Shown here: positions 34,601 to 43,452 of the stretch, one piece after another
Layout: each line of letters opens with the position of its first letter
How positions within the stretch are numbered: position 1 is the stretch's first letter
Assembly (NCBI GenBank): GCA_037903475.1
Contig: JBAJFG010000626.1
Coordinates: forward strand, 496,001-560,000
Direction: 5' to 3'
DNA length: 64,000 bases
Origin: Ancylostoma caninum
Taxonomy: Eukaryota; Nematoda; Chromadorea; Rhabditida; Ancylostomatidae
The notes under the pieces: generated by a model
The model's database searches: none
What the model saw: the letters and a program-made list of their open reading frames with translations, nothing else
What the model was told of the DNA's origin: nothing
Position numbers and translations under genes: made by a program

Positions 34601-36165
34601 ATTTACCACTTCATATGCCTTGTTCACGATGATCTCACATACTTGCCGCATTTGGAAAAATTATTAAACCATTTTCCGACAAACATGTCATCTTTATGCC
34701 ATTTCAACCATGGCTAACCCTTTCAAGTCCCATTTTGAGCAAATGACTTCCGTTTTACAGGTATATGACCTAGCTAGCAATCACTGGGAGTTCGCTCCTT
34801 CCATGACTATGCCACGAACAGGAGCAGTTGCAGGCGTGATCGATGGACAAATTTATGGTATAAATTCAGGTTAAATATGCTGAGTAGGATAGCCTAAATT
34901 TGGTTCATCTGCCATTCTAAGTCAAGGCGGAGCTTTTAGTCAACACATCTTATATATATGAGATATGAGTGGTAATTATTTGGAATGGAAATGCAGATGT
35001 TTTTGTGAAGCAGTCGTAGTGATCATCATGAAAACAACATAGTTACCCTCACGCTTTCTCTGCTAGCTATCCATATACAGAACGCAATTAATGGGACAAC
35101 ATCTATGGGGGTAGAACCAACGATCGTGCGAGTTTGAGCTGTTCTCTTGCAACTGCGCCGCCTGCCACTGGCCCATGGTCCGGTCCTACTTTTGGCCACA
35201 CTTCAGTTCGCAGCCGCCGTGATTGCAGTCACTGCAGTGCACAACGAATTAAGTTTGCGATATTGAACTAAAGCAAGCACTACTTCACCAGCTCCAAAAC
35301 AACGTGCCCAGTTTAAAATATTCTCCTCGCAACATCCACTTCACTTTTGTTTTAGTTTTGAACGCGGGTAAGCAGTTCTCCGCCGAAAGATACTCGGGTG
35401 AACTGCGACGATGGGAAGAGATGGAAATGATGAGTACAAACAAAGCTTATTCTCCAGTCACATTCTTTAAGGAGAAGATTTATGCCTTTGGACGGTGAGT
35501 TGTGCGTTAGATATTTTCAGTTGGAGAATTTTAGAGAAATGATTTTTCAGGAACGGCTACAGTGATTGCTTAGATTGTTTTGACTTGAAAGAAATGACGT
35601 GGACGACTGTGGCTTCGATAGGCTGCCGTTACAATGGTGACCAATTGGTGGTTCCACATGTAAACGAAATATACCTTATAGGCAGTGGCGGACGCAGGGG
35701 GGGGGGGGGGGGGCGCCCCCCCCGAGAATGGGTCGCCAAATTTTCGAAATTACTTTACAATACAAATAAAAATCTTGTGTTAGTTTATTTTTAATTGTTT
35801 ATTTTTATTATTATTTTTAATATATTTTTTATTTATTGTTTATTATTATAATTAATATTATTATTAATTTTATTTTCCGTCTGGGTCCCCAAAACGGCGG
35901 AGACCCCACTTTTCTTCCCACGCCCCCCCTCCCGCCCACTTTCTGCGTCCGCCACTGCTTATAGGAGAGTAAGTTTTCACTTGGTAGGAAGATTTGAAAG
36001 ATCGGCGTGAGCTGGGTCTATGATTCACGTTGCTTCAGACTGCCGAACGAGACACGAATAATCGAGGTTTACGAAGACGGAGGAAAAAGTATGATGAGCC
36101 ATGACCCTCTAGAGTCCAGGCAGTCCAGAAAGGGTTCGGCGGCGATGGCACTGAGACCACACTAG
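13502..36165 (+). CDS. BTB-BACK-kelch (KLHL-type) gene with disrupted kelch end
   Basis: KLHL proteins are substrate adaptors of Cullin-3 E3 ubiquitin ligases: BTB binds Cul3, BACK positions the propeller, and the kelch propeller binds substrate. Exons joined by phase: 13502-13600, 17804-17896, 20004-20091, 20166-20275, 26946-27049, 27099-27299, 27411-27564, then an unlocated linker, 33982-34112, 34334-34417, 34485-34592, 34761-34857, 35356-35494, 35551-35682 plus 35966-35968, and 36039-36165 (TAG). This recovers about 556 codons, close to the family's 550-620. BTB shows LCDVHLL and HKVVLAAFSPYFEAMF; BACK shows VFHAAMRWIE and ECVRLSALDEAFL; the kelch blades show VGG, VIGG and CGG followed by a tryptophan. 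Every junction has GT-AG ends and matching phase except the missing linker between 27564 and 33982. Damage: an in-frame TAA at 34388 and a MITE inside the exon starting 35551. Introns reach 6.7 kb and hold many transposons. Gene identity is confident; whether this allele makes full-length protein is doubtful. Confidence 0.82.
14265..14467. mobile_element. TA-flanked MITE nested in another repeat
   Basis: The ends CAGTCTGTTCTCTGAAACGT and CACGTTCCAGAGAAGACTG, flanked by TA, carry long arms with CGCCCCGATTGAACAAAGCG. The surrounding repeat at 62085 has the uninterrupted sequence, which shows the insertion point. Confidence 0.8.
14468..14700. repeat. GGGCGCC-ended repeat, copy 1 (interrupted)
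   Basis: Inverted blocks CACAGAGGGCGCCCGATCCG and GGATCAGGCGCCCTCTGTG enclose about 170 bp nearly identical to 62100-62300. The left side is split by the MITE at 14265. Just left, 14231-14250 (TACAGTACCGGCCAAAATTA) resembles a Tc1-like terminus. Confidence 0.65.
15576..15605. other. Perfect 14-bp hairpin
   Basis: GGTCCAGCCCTTCG, a 2-base loop, then its exact complement. A nearby GCTCAGCCCTTCGTGG repeats part of the arm. Probably a miniature element remnant. Confidence 0.6.
16715..16750. other. 36-bp near-perfect palindrome
   Basis: TAGATCCCGTTTAT pairs with ATAAACGGGATCTA around a CGGCCG centre with one mismatched pair. It lies about 50 bp left of the piggyBac-like element. Confidence 0.7.
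16807..17410. mobile_element. piggyBac-like non-autonomous element (TTAA)
   Basis: The element is flanked by TTAA at 16803-16806 and 17411-17414. Its ends are CCCATTGACGACCGCG and CGCGGTCATCAATGGG (one mismatch). TTAA duplication with CCC-starting ends is typical of piggyBac. A 16-bp palindrome, GGCTCACCGGTGAGCC, follows the left end. It sits in the KLHL intron upstream of the BTB exon; no transposase is visible. Confidence 0.8.
17483..17744 (+). repeat. 35-bp direct repeat upstream of the BTB exon
   Basis: TTTTTCTCGGAAAGACCGGA and the next 15 bases occur identically at 17483-17517 and 17710-17744, 227 bp apart and 60-320 bp upstream of the BTB exon acceptor. The second copy is followed by an 11-base C-run. 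Function unknown. Confidence 0.75.
17804..20275 (+). CDS. KLHL gene, BTB domain exons
   Basis: Three exons encode the BTB/POZ fold. Exon 17804-17896 contains LCDVHLLAGEEKIPAHK; exon 20004-20091 continues VVLAAFSPYFEAMF; exon 20166-20275 holds the later helices ending AANFLQ. The order and spacing of the D-V-x-L, A-H-K, L-A-A-x-S-x-Y-F and final A-A-x-x-L-Q blocks are those of a BTB domain that dimerises and binds Cul3. Donors are GTGAGT, GTATGT and GTCTTT; phases run 0, 1, 0. The frame is open throughout. A 35-bp direct repeat lies just upstream, at 17483-17517 and 17710-17744. Confidence 0.88.
18084..19004. mobile_element. Element built of scrambled inverted CCGCGG-centred 20-mers
   Basis: The ends are inverted repeats beginning CCCAGACAAACTTTCGGAAC. 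Inside, near both ends, are about a dozen copies of CTCCGCGGAAGTTCCGAA or its complement in mixed orientation and spacing, plus CGCGCAAGTTCCGAA variants. Partial copies occur at about 11075-11215 and 39885-39980. It lies in a KLHL intron. No coding sequence and no clear target duplication are visible, so the superfamily is unknown. Confidence 0.7.
19032..19455. mobile_element. TTAAAGGCAG-ended element
   Basis: Starts TTAAAGGCAGAGGTCCACCT and ends GGTGGGCCCCTGCCTTTAA in inverted order. Part of its left side (GTGGCAGATTCTGCATCTC, ATGAATTG) is also found at 8870-8965. Terminal TTAA could be a piggyBac-type duplication but is not proven. Confidence 0.65.
20462..21090. repeat. Element built of scrambled CTGCGGTCCTTCCGAA motifs
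   Basis: Many copies of TCTGCTGCGGTCCTTCCGAA or its complement occur in both orientations between about 20462 and 21090. The architecture resembles the element at 18084 (dispersed short motif, ATTTCTATCTCTGCGTCTC-like block) but the motif differs. The boundaries are not clear. It lies in the KLHL intron after the BTB exons. Long open frames across it are by-products of the repeats. Confidence 0.6.
21715..21960. repeat. Related CATGCAAAAC repeat block
   Basis: Contains TGCATAAGATTGAAAGACGC, GTGCTCATGTAAAACACG and several CCATGCAAA words matching the block at 59540-60400. It lies in the KLHL intron. Confidence 0.5.
21963..22190. repeat. Left-end fragment of the same mariner family
   Basis: GGTTGCTGCATAATTAATGC followed by about 220 bp parallels 32622-32850 block by block. 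No right end was found. Confidence 0.5.
22987..23459. mobile_element. 473-bp foldback element, TTAAAGGCAG ends
   Basis: Nearly the whole element is one palindrome. The left arm passes through CTCGACTCCGAGCTGAG, GTGAAACGAACACA and GGCTTACCTGCAGAGAAAAT, and the right arm repeats these in complement to end GCTGCCTTTAA. Arms of over 200 bp differ at few positions. Both arms read as similar open frames, which is a by-product of the palindrome. It lies in the 6.7-kb KLHL intron. Confidence 0.85.
23460..26945 (+). other. Rest of the 6.7-kb KLHL intron, no clear gene
   Basis: Intronic to the KLHL gene. A plus-strand frame from 23893 (MYKKSQTPSKRTPLEAGVA) is open for 99 codons but has no recognised domain. 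The mariner relative at 25268 is the only repeat I can name. Confidence 0.45.
25268..25832. repeat. Degenerate relative of the mariner element (reverse)
   Basis: The middle (GAAAGATTGGTCATATTCAT) matches the complement of 33240-33280, and the right end AAACCGCATTAACTAGGCAC resembles a decayed mariner terminus. Boundaries are approximate. Confidence 0.4.
26946..27564 (+). CDS. KLHL gene, BACK domain exons
   Basis: Three closely spaced exons (26946-27049, 27099-27299, 27411-27564) encode the BACK domain, starting CETFLVEDLMDENN and passing through EEFLKMSYEDVKILLSS and SSEREVFHAAMRWIEHC to VLECVRLSALDEAFLKN. The first intron is only 49 bp (27050-27098); the second is 111 bp. At 27300 a simple reading frame runs into TAA, but splicing to 27411 restores a family-like join (RAS-SVLECVRL), so that stop is intronic. 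The final exon ends in phase 0 before GTAGGA. No frameshift is needed anywhere in this block. Confidence 0.88.
27700..28873 (+). repeat. Helitron/Helentron-like non-autonomous repeat, copy A
   Basis: Begins with a short GT run followed by TATGTAACGAATAGAAATCA, GAACCGATCCGGACCAAATT and GGCCGGCGGAGGTT. The interior has degenerate units rich in ATCGATT with CTGA-ACACGAATATGACAACC. It ends with CACCCGAGCGAAATCGG and CTAGT, resembling a Helitron-type hairpin tail. The assignment is by architecture only. Confidence 0.5.
28874..29670 (+). repeat. Helitron/Helentron-like repeat, copy B in tandem
   Basis: Starts CTCTATATATAAAGTAGTG immediately after copy A's CTAGT, then a GT-rich run, GAACCGATCGGGATCAAGC and GACCGGCGGAGGTTTTAGG, and several ATCGATT units. 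It ends at ACACCCGAGCGAAGCCGGGT near 29665. Confidence 0.5.
29671..32621 (+). other. KLHL intron between BACK and kelch exons, no clear gene
   Basis: AT-rich sequence. A minus-strand frame at 30950-30780 (CNAVRENLFCHLATSAQKLT) follows an acceptor-like TATACAG but has no recognised family. The missing kelch linker exon should be in the interval 27565-33981; I could not identify it. Confidence 0.4.
32622..33520. mobile_element. Mariner-like element, degenerate
   Basis: TA-flanked inverted ends start GGTTGGTGCACAATTAATGC (left) and end GCATTAATTATGCATCAACC (right), typical of mariner. The ~0.9-kb length is near the lower end for mariners, but I find no intact transposase frame; it appears decayed or non-autonomous. 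It lies in the KLHL intron between BACK and kelch exons. Confidence 0.75.
33982..34857 (+). CDS. KLHL gene, first kelch blades, with internal stop
   Basis: Exons 33982-34112 (GGCEGQNEYSS, then W-T-x-M-x-x-M), 34334-34417 (VYVIGGKNEKGYLNS), 34485-34592 (APMRERRAESAAV, then LYVCGG) and 34761-34857 (VYDLASNHWEFAPSM) form successive kelch blades with the expected glycine pair, acidic/aromatic pair and tryptophan. In the second exon the codon that should give the tyrosine of the usual E-x-Y-D-P block is TAA (34388-34390), directly followed by DPVERKWEE in frame. Using a GT at 34379 as donor would skip the stop and keep the frame, at the cost of 13 residues of one blade. The first exon needs one base from an upstream exon I could not identify. 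Confidence 0.75.
34388..34390 (+). other. In-frame TAA in kelch blade of the KLHL gene
   Basis: The codons before and after the TAA both read as kelch sequence in the same frame: VEF, stop, DPVERKWEE. A single-base change from TAC or TAT (tyrosine) would explain it. It could be a real nonsense allele, a base-call error, or be spliced out by an alternative donor at 34379. Confidence 0.8.
35356..36165 (+). CDS. KLHL gene, C-terminal exons interrupted by a MITE
   Basis: Exon 35356-35494 encodes QFSAERYSGELRRWEEM and a blade ending KIYAFGR. Exon 35551 on encodes LDCFDLKEMTWTTVASIG and then NEIYLIG, where a 275-bp transposon (35683-35957) interrupts it. After the element the duplicated target and AGA precede a GTAAGT donor at 35969, and a last exon at 36039-36165 (ELPNETRIIEVYED, stop TAG) joins in frame if the element is removed. 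With the element present, reading continues about 38 codons into it and stops near 35792. So the coding exon existed before the insertion. Confidence 0.75.
35683..35957. mobile_element. hAT-type MITE inserted in a KLHL coding exon
   Basis: The terminal inverted repeats are CAGTGGCGGACGCAG and its exact complement, flanked by a perfect 8-bp duplication CTTATAGG at 35675-35682 and 35958-35965. An 8-bp duplication with CAG-type ends indicates the hAT superfamily. The element has no transposase and an AT-rich core with a poly-G run just inside the left end. It is near-identical to the copy at 12433-12717, in opposite orientation, so insertion was recent. Confidence 0.9.
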
Positions 36166-36507
36166 TACTTGCAGCACTGCTGATCTTTCAAGAGGTCGAA
36201 GTAAGTTTGGCACTGTTATATGTTACTGTTATGCGAGAAACTCATTAAATTATGTGAAAGATTCGCTTGTGGCCGAATGAATAAAGGGAGTGAGAAGTGA
36301 AGAGTGAGAACGCAACAAGTTTATAGGTCGTAATTCTTCTTGAGTGAATACTGCGCAGATCTGCAAGCAACGTGCGGTTATTTTCGTCGATCTCTAGCCT
36401 GGGAATTCATGTTAGGATTGGTTTTTCTCAATCTGTAGGTAGCGGCACCCACCCTCTTGAAGTATGACATGCTGAATTTTTGCACAAAACTTTGTGCATC
36501 TCAAGAC

Positions 36508-37588
36508 CAGGGATGAGCGGATTGCCCGTATCCGGTTATCCGTTTTGTTGTTGTCCGTAGGTTTTGGCCTATCCGTTATCCGTGCCGCTTTCCGGGCTTT
36601 TAGCGCCGGGTAACGGTGCGGATAAGGCGGGAAATAGTAGCTTCATTTTGCACGTTCTCAAGACAGGATAGCATTCATCCCAAGAACTACTACTCGATCT
36701 AGCCCCTTTTACGTCATCAGTTGTTTACAGTCTTGTAGCGAGGTAGAAGAAGATAATACAAACGAGTGCACCTGTCCGGAAAGAAATGCTCTTGCTCATG
36801 CTGCCCAGGTCGCCTGACAAAAAACTGCAATAACCTCGAAACCACCATTTACTTGTAAAATTATCAACAACGTTGGCCGATGTTTGGCTATTAATAACGT
36901 TGAAATTGGTGACTTCGCAGCTCATCGATGAGCGGTGCCTTCTTCCTTTTAAGGTTCATTTCGACTAATCATTGAACCCTACCGTTTCCATCAATTTTTG
37001 AACGTATTGATTGAATATCGTTCGAAATTCAATAAGTACCTATTAGTCAGTGACTACTGGAAGGTTTATCAGAACTCCACAAAAGGTAAATGAAGCAAAG
37101 TTTCAGCCCCTCTTCAGCACCCCCTGTCTTTCCCTCCCTCCCCCCCCCCCAAAAAAAAACGAAACCCCAAAAGAAAACCTTGGCAGGACCAACCTTCGTA
37201 TACCTCACCTTTGTACTGAGAAGACAGACGCGCATCATCTTAAGCAACTAGTGTGCCAATCAATTTAACAAATATGGATTTGCCATTGGAAACCGTTGTT
37301 TTTATGGCAATTCCTATTCACTAACACCTCCTCATGACGAATGCCATACTCAGAATGGCGAATTTTTGATCACTAACAAGAGGAAGAATTCATGCTATTT
37401 CTTCTCCATAGTATTCATATCGTATCTCACTTTTATCATTTTCAATATCGTAAAATGTAGTGTATTGTGCCATCTGGATCACTTATCAGTTATCCGTTAT
37501 CTGGTATCCGTTTTCCAGTCATCTTTGGCTTACCCGTTGTCCGCACCGTTATCCGGGTCGTGGAAAATCTCGTATCCGCTCATCCTTG
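36508..37588. mobile_element. hAT-like element with ATCCG-rich ends
   Basis: The ends are CAGGGATGAGCGGAT and ATCCGCTCATCCTTG, one mismatch apart as inverted repeats. The flanks are CTCAAGAC (36500-36507) and CCCAAGAC (37589-37596), an 8-bp duplication with one mismatch. Inside both ends are many scattered ATCCG/TATCCG words. I found no transposase. It lies just downstream of the KLHL gene. The superfamily is inferred from duplication length and CA start. Confidence 0.65.
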
Positions 37589-39278
37589 CCCAAGACCCTA
37601 GGGTAGGGTGGCTACATAATATTATATACGCCTTATCGCACTTATTAGTTTTTGAGTCAACGCTTCGGAACAGGTTTTACTGAACTAGCTCCTTCCAGTT
37701 CCCTTGCGAGCAATAACAGGTTCCTGTTCACTTTGGCCGTAAACGCCCCACTATTAACCACGTCACGTCACCTCATTTTGGTTGACACACAAACCTCACA
37801 GTAGTCGTTTATTGCAAAAATTTCATTGTGCTTTGGAAGAAAACGAGGATAAGAAAGGGTAAAAGCATTAGGGGAGTTATCCAAAGGTTGTGTTTGAAGA
37901 AATGCTGTTCTTCCTGGCATTCACAAAATTCGATGAATATCGTCTTCTGACATTTTTCAGGAGTCTGATCTTTTCTGTACCCGACCGATCGAGAAGAAAT
38001 GACATATCTTTGCATTCCTAGCACTGTATAACATGGTTCATACTGTTTAGGTTTTGTCATTATGTTCCTGTTGAAGTTGCAAGCAGAAACAACGCCACAC
38101 GTGGATTTAAAAAAGCCGGTCTGGAGCACTCACTTTGCGAAAGAACGGCTATAGGAGAAAAAAATAGGTTCTGTATAAAAGCGCAAGGACTTAGGTTGAC
38201 ACCCAATATTTGTTCGAGTTGTAATTTCTTTTGCTGTACATTCGAACGCTCCCAACCCAAATTGTGTCGGGTGCGCAGCTATCACACCAGAAGTTCAAAC
38301 TGAAACAGAGATGGGAATTACTCAAACACCAGCGTCACATGTTTTTTTTTAGAACGGAGCTGGTGTTCTGGAATCTCGCTAGTGATCAATCGGTACAAGT
38401 ATGACCATTAGTACTCCAAAAACACTTCAAAATATAGCAACAGATCCCAGGAAATTCATTAGTTTCTGACGGTCAACATCAGGCCCTTAACATTTTCTGG
38501 GTAGTTCTTTCTGTAATGGCTTTATCTGTTATCTCAGCCTAAAATTAAGGGAGCTTACATTCAACTCGGAGGTGATGCCGTTCAGATAAAGTTAAGTATT
38601 CAAGCTCTCAGTGGTTTTTTCTGTTCTCATCATCTAAATCTCGTACATTGATGCAGCTTTCAAGGTAATGTTCTTCAACTGTGCATAAGAAAGAACATGT
38701 TTCCATATGGTTATATCTTTGTAAATTTCGTCACCGGTAATAAAGTTTTTTTTTCACCTGCCGAGTCACGACTAATCGAGCATGTTTCTACCAGGCAATG
38801 TCGCATCAGACTTAGATAATGTCATCACGTTCTTGGCTAGTTCAGCACTGTAGAGCCTGTATATGTACTTTTGACATCGAAAGCTGTCGAACATTTTGTT
38901 GAAAAACACTGGCCATTGATTCAACAAAATCAGGCTCTGGAATTTTTAATGTCCTCTAATGGGCAGACGCCTTCGCGGTTTACGCTGCACTTGAATTCCA
39001 CTAACAAATTCATTTTTGATGTGCTGCATCTTTCTAGCATGATCTTAAACGACAACTTTTCCTATTGCTGTACATTTCTTGTTTTTTTCTAGTCATCGTT
39101 TTTTTTTAAATGTTCACTGCTCTATACATAATTGTCTGCTTCTTAGCAACTCAGGACCTTTTTGTGCACTATTTTGCCACTATTTGCCAAAAGTGTGGTA
39201 TCTTATTATTTCTCGCATTACAGACAGTAGTTGTTACAACATTTGTGCTAGCTTCAATAGGATTTGCATAAACTGATA
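37589..39278. other. Nothing recognised
   Basis: Short scattered open frames only; no domain, repeat end or RNA gene recognised. Confidence 0.4.
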
Positions 39279-39481
39279 CAGGAAGCTCCAAATGTCCGCA
39301 GTCAAGAGGGGCGTGGCCACGGCGCGGCTCCTTGATCAGGCACAGACGCTCTCTATGCTCTATGCCTCTGGCTTCTCTGACTCTGTAGACAACCATTGGC
39401 AGCATGCAGAACGCCTGTGTCTCTGTCTAAAGCCGCGTCGTAGCCACGCCCCTCTTGATTGCGGACATTTGGAGCTTCCTG
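39279..39481. mobile_element. TA-flanked MITE, CAGGAAGCTCC ends
   Basis: Inverted ends CAGGAAGCTCCAAATGTCCG are flanked by TA at 39277-39278 and 39482-39483. The arms extend through the CGTGGCCACG region to a short unpaired centre. Non-coding. Confidence 0.88.
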
Positions 39482-39884
39482 TATTTATCCCACACAATTG
39501 TCTTCTTCTTCATTTTTTCTTCAGATGATATTTGCACGCTTCTATCCATGAAATTTGTACTGGGGATAACAGTTTTATTCACCCTATTTATCTGTTCTTA
39601 TCCCACTTTCCTTTTTGGTTAATCCAACACGTGAGTAGATCGAATCTCTATATAAATAATAATAAATTAATTCCTGAGTGTATTTTGTTTTAAAAGCTTG
39701 TTTAATCTTCACTTTATGGTCTCGCACATACACATTGAAGGCTAGTGCAGGGTTCGCGGAACATTTTTTGTTCATTGACATAAGGAAAACATGTATAGTA
39801 GAAAATCTGAGTACGTGTGTGCGTCTCCCAAACTTGTTCCAGTAATAGTGAACATATCTTCTTGTCATGATATCGAATATTCCG

Positions 39885-39980
39885 TCGTCCTTGTTCGATT
39901 TCGGAAGTTCCGCGGAACTTATTGGGAAGTTCCCCGGACCCAGTTCGGAACTTCCGCGGAAGTTCTCAAAGTTTGTCTGG
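39885..39980. repeat. Terminal fragment of the scrambled-motif element
   Basis: Contains TTGTTCGATTTCGGAAGTTC, several CCGCGGAA motifs and the end AAAGTTTGTCTGGG. It corresponds to the complement of 18084-18235. Confidence 0.65.
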
Positions 39981-41236
39981 GCCTCTACGCCTCTCTTCGG
40001 TTGTTGTACGGACACATGCGCACTCAAATGTTGAGTGTGAAGCGTTATACCTGAAGTGGGCGACGCTAACGGGCTCTGCAATTGGGCGATTGGTTGCATT
40101 GACCAGTCGTAGGGCTTGGCCGCACCTCCCCCATTCCAAGTAGTATAATGTACCACACCTCGAATATTTCAACAACCCTAAGATAAAGTTGAATATGAAC
40201 CTCTCAACAGGGAATTGATTAACATCGACTACTAAATCCTTACAATACTACTCCCGCTAGTCTATTGCCACTATTCGTTACACGTCAGATGCAGTGCCTC
40301 ATCATAGAATCGACTGTGAGATTTTGGTACCAAAAAAAACTTTCGGTGCTGGTTGCAATGTCGATGATTAGAAGGTTTCCTTTCACGAAAGCCGGAGGAA
40401 CCTTTTTCTTCCCAATCTCCATGAGGATTCCGAGATGCCCGTTGCGATAGCTTCACAAGAAGCTGCGGAGTTGCGGTATGTCGTCGAAACTGTGATATCA
40501 ATCGCTGGCACCTGAGGGTTGGTTGTTGTAGTGCGATACCCATGTGGTAGCTGTCACAACTGGCATTCAAACTCTCCGAATGGAATCGGTGGATATTCTT
40601 TAAAATTTTGTGACCTTTCTTTTGTGATCAGCGAAAACTTAGGATTCCTGTTATGTTAAAACCTCAGAGTCGATCCTCAGGTGAGACACTGACACTGACA
40701 AGGAGGCACGAGAAATTCACTGGCGCAAGCTTCTTCGTTCGCCACTTTGCTTGTACATAGCTGTAAGTTGGTTTGACTTTGTTATGAGACCTCCATCACA
40801 GCGCTGTGCACGGTCGATTAACATGTAAAGTACAGAAACCACAAATTTACAAATTACATGATTTTCCGAATGCATCTCCAATTCTAGTAAATTTAGTGCC
40901 TTGGAAATCTCATCAAGAAAATTCGTGTCGGAATTTGAAACCTTCCTACTTAATGCACTAATATAATATTTCGACATCACACGGTAAACTTATGAATCCA
41001 GAATGTTTTCGCATTTGTAGGACGTACTGCAGTCGCGTTGGAAACGGGGAGATGAGAACCGCTATAATCACATGCGTACATACATATTAACAAGGTTCAG
41101 TTCTTTATTATTCCTGCTAGTTCACACGTCAATGAACAGGAACTGTTTATTGTGCCACCAATAGTAATCAAATCAGCAGGCAAGAGCGAATACATGTAGC
41201 AGGAGGGGATGCACACGTTCCCCTCCAGTTTCGCTG
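39981..41236. other. Nothing recognised
   Basis: Short open frames on both strands without splice or domain support. Confidence 0.4.
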
Positions 41237-41849
41237 AGTTGACCCATTGAAGGCCGCGCGCATTTTCGCGTGTCTGGCGCGTGGGACCAACTCCCGTTTC
41301 GAGAGCGCTGCGCCCGCAAGTTTCCACGCTGTGACAATGAGAAAATTGGGACCAAAGTAGGTAGTTTCGCAAAAAAAATTCAAAATCCAGTTCTGCAAGG
41401 TTACCGGTATCATCGTACCAGGAAAAATTAGAATCGGAAAGGTTCCTACTTCCCTTATAGCCGAAAGAAGTTCGCAAAAGGTGTTTTGAAGATTATAAGG
41501 GAGTGTTCTGGAAGCATACATGTTCGTCTGGCTTCGCTTGACAAATATGGAAGTACTAGCTGTAGCAAGCATGATTCTGTGCACGAAGTGTGGCTTTTGT
41601 ACAGATTATTCCCATCCACAACGCAAGAAATTTAATGCAATTTCTTTCGACTTCAAAATCCCATCCTTTCCTTGGTACTTGCAACAATAAGACCGAAATC
41701 TTTCTCGAACCATAAACATTTTTGAGACTTTGTTCGGAAGTTTTGTGCTCTTTACGTTTGGAAACACTGCGAATTAGTTCAGAATTGAGGTCTAGTAGTT
41801 GGTAACAAGAGCGCGGCTCACCGGTGAGCCTCGCGGACGTCGATGGGTT
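41237..41849. mobile_element. piggyBac-like element, second diverged copy
   Basis: A reverse-orientation copy of the element at 16807: the left end CCCATTGAAGGCCGCG and the stretch CGTGTCTGGCGCGTGGGACC match the other copy's right end. The right end holds GGCTCACCGGTGAGCC before CGTCGATGGG. The flanking TTAA motifs have decayed to TTGA and TTAG. Confidence 0.75.
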
Positions 41850-43452
41850 AGATATACATTTTTAGACAGGTTCTATTCCTTATTCTCAGAAGTATATGCC
41901 TCAAATGCAACATTCAGGGGGATTTCCGATTTCAAGGTGTGGATCCATTTAAAGGGTATCACGATTATGAAGAAAATGCGAGAAATAATCGCCTACACAG
42001 TGATCATTTGCTTCTCCGAGAGGAACATCTGCTTGCTTGCGCTCTTTCTCTGCCGAATAGTGAAACGATCAAAGAATCTTTCAATCAGGACCTGTTTTTA
42101 TAGGAGGATTTTGCTTAGGAGCACTTGCCCTCAAAACAAAATTTCAAAAAAAAAGCTTATTCCTGTGAAGATTTTTTTCTGCAAAATCTACCAAATCTCC
42201 AAGGAGGGTTTCACTTCCTAGACAATCTCTTTCCAGCAGTGCGCAGGGTTTCCCCATGAAAATGGAGTACAAGGCATACGCGAGTTGAAACCACGGGTAC
42301 TCCATACTCCCTGTGATAGCCAAATTCTATCAAATTTGTTTTTGAAGCAATGTTTCACTGAAATACAGGAAAGCAGCCAGTTAGTGGGAGTGATCTGAAA
42401 AAAAAGATTGAAAATGCTACAAAATGGCTGTGCAGTCTCATCAATAACCCTGGATTTAGGCCAATTGTGCTCCCCAAAGCATGAGGCTTCGTTTTCTCAT
42501 CCGAGCAGCTTTCGGAAAAGCCGGAAAGTGAAGAGAAAAGGGTAATCTCATGGGTATGGGTATGATTACCCATAAGTAGCATATCGGTAAAGACAACGTC
42601 ACGCCTGGGTAACCATGCCGACTGGTGACACGTAAGAGGTAAACTTGGGGAAGGTAACACGTCTACTATGGGTATCTCAATGTTGCATCTGGGCCTTGCG
42701 CTACTCATTACCTATCACTTTGAAGAAGACAGGAACTTTGTTATTTCTGCTTCTACACGTCATATGTATTCCTTATAGTATCTTTATAAACAATGGAAAT
42801 TCTCACAACCTCAACATCAAAACTTTACAAAACGTTCTCCTTCACATATGTATTTAGGACTCTATTCAGAAAACAGCGGTGTTAGAGGTAAAACATTACC
42901 AAATGTTGGCAATTCTTGAGCATTTCAATAGTGAGGCAAGCGAGAACCCGGAGCAAGAACTGGAATACAATTGCAAGGAGCAGATGTAAACAATCATAAC
43001 ATGCGAAAAATAGAATATGGCACATGAGGGAATATGCGTTGAGCTTTTTACAGAATTACATACGCGCTTTGAGCGAATCTTCAGGGCTCTAACAGTAAGT
43101 ATTATAGTAACTGTAGCGATGAAACCGAAATGGAGGCAGAGGCTCATTCTTTAGGACAGAGGACGCCGATGCACTTATATTTCCTCCACGTGCAGGGATT
43201 TCAATAAGTAGTTTGAGTAATCACTGGATATAAAAACGAAGGAAAAACGAAAAAAAAATCTTGTTCTCACAGTTAAAGTACAAGATCTTAGTTGACTGAG
43301 TAAAGAAAGCATAAATGTTCGGCGTCCATAAAACTCTACTAAGACACACTACAATGGTTGAATTGGCCATAGCGCACTTATAAACGAAACCTAGCGGATC
43401 TGAGAATAGAAATCTGGCAGTCTGTCCAGCGTTTCATTGCAAAGGTTCCCTT
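41850..43452. other. Downstream flank of the NHR gene
   Basis: Includes GGGTAATCTCAT words near 42540-42670 related to 3740-4330. AATAAA-like polyadenylation signals for the minus-strand NHR gene are not assigned with confidence. No gene seen. Confidence 0.4.

Noticed and set aside
39584..40156. 190-codon minus-strand frame
   Set aside because: It crosses the scrambled-motif element fragment and lacks any domain or splice support.
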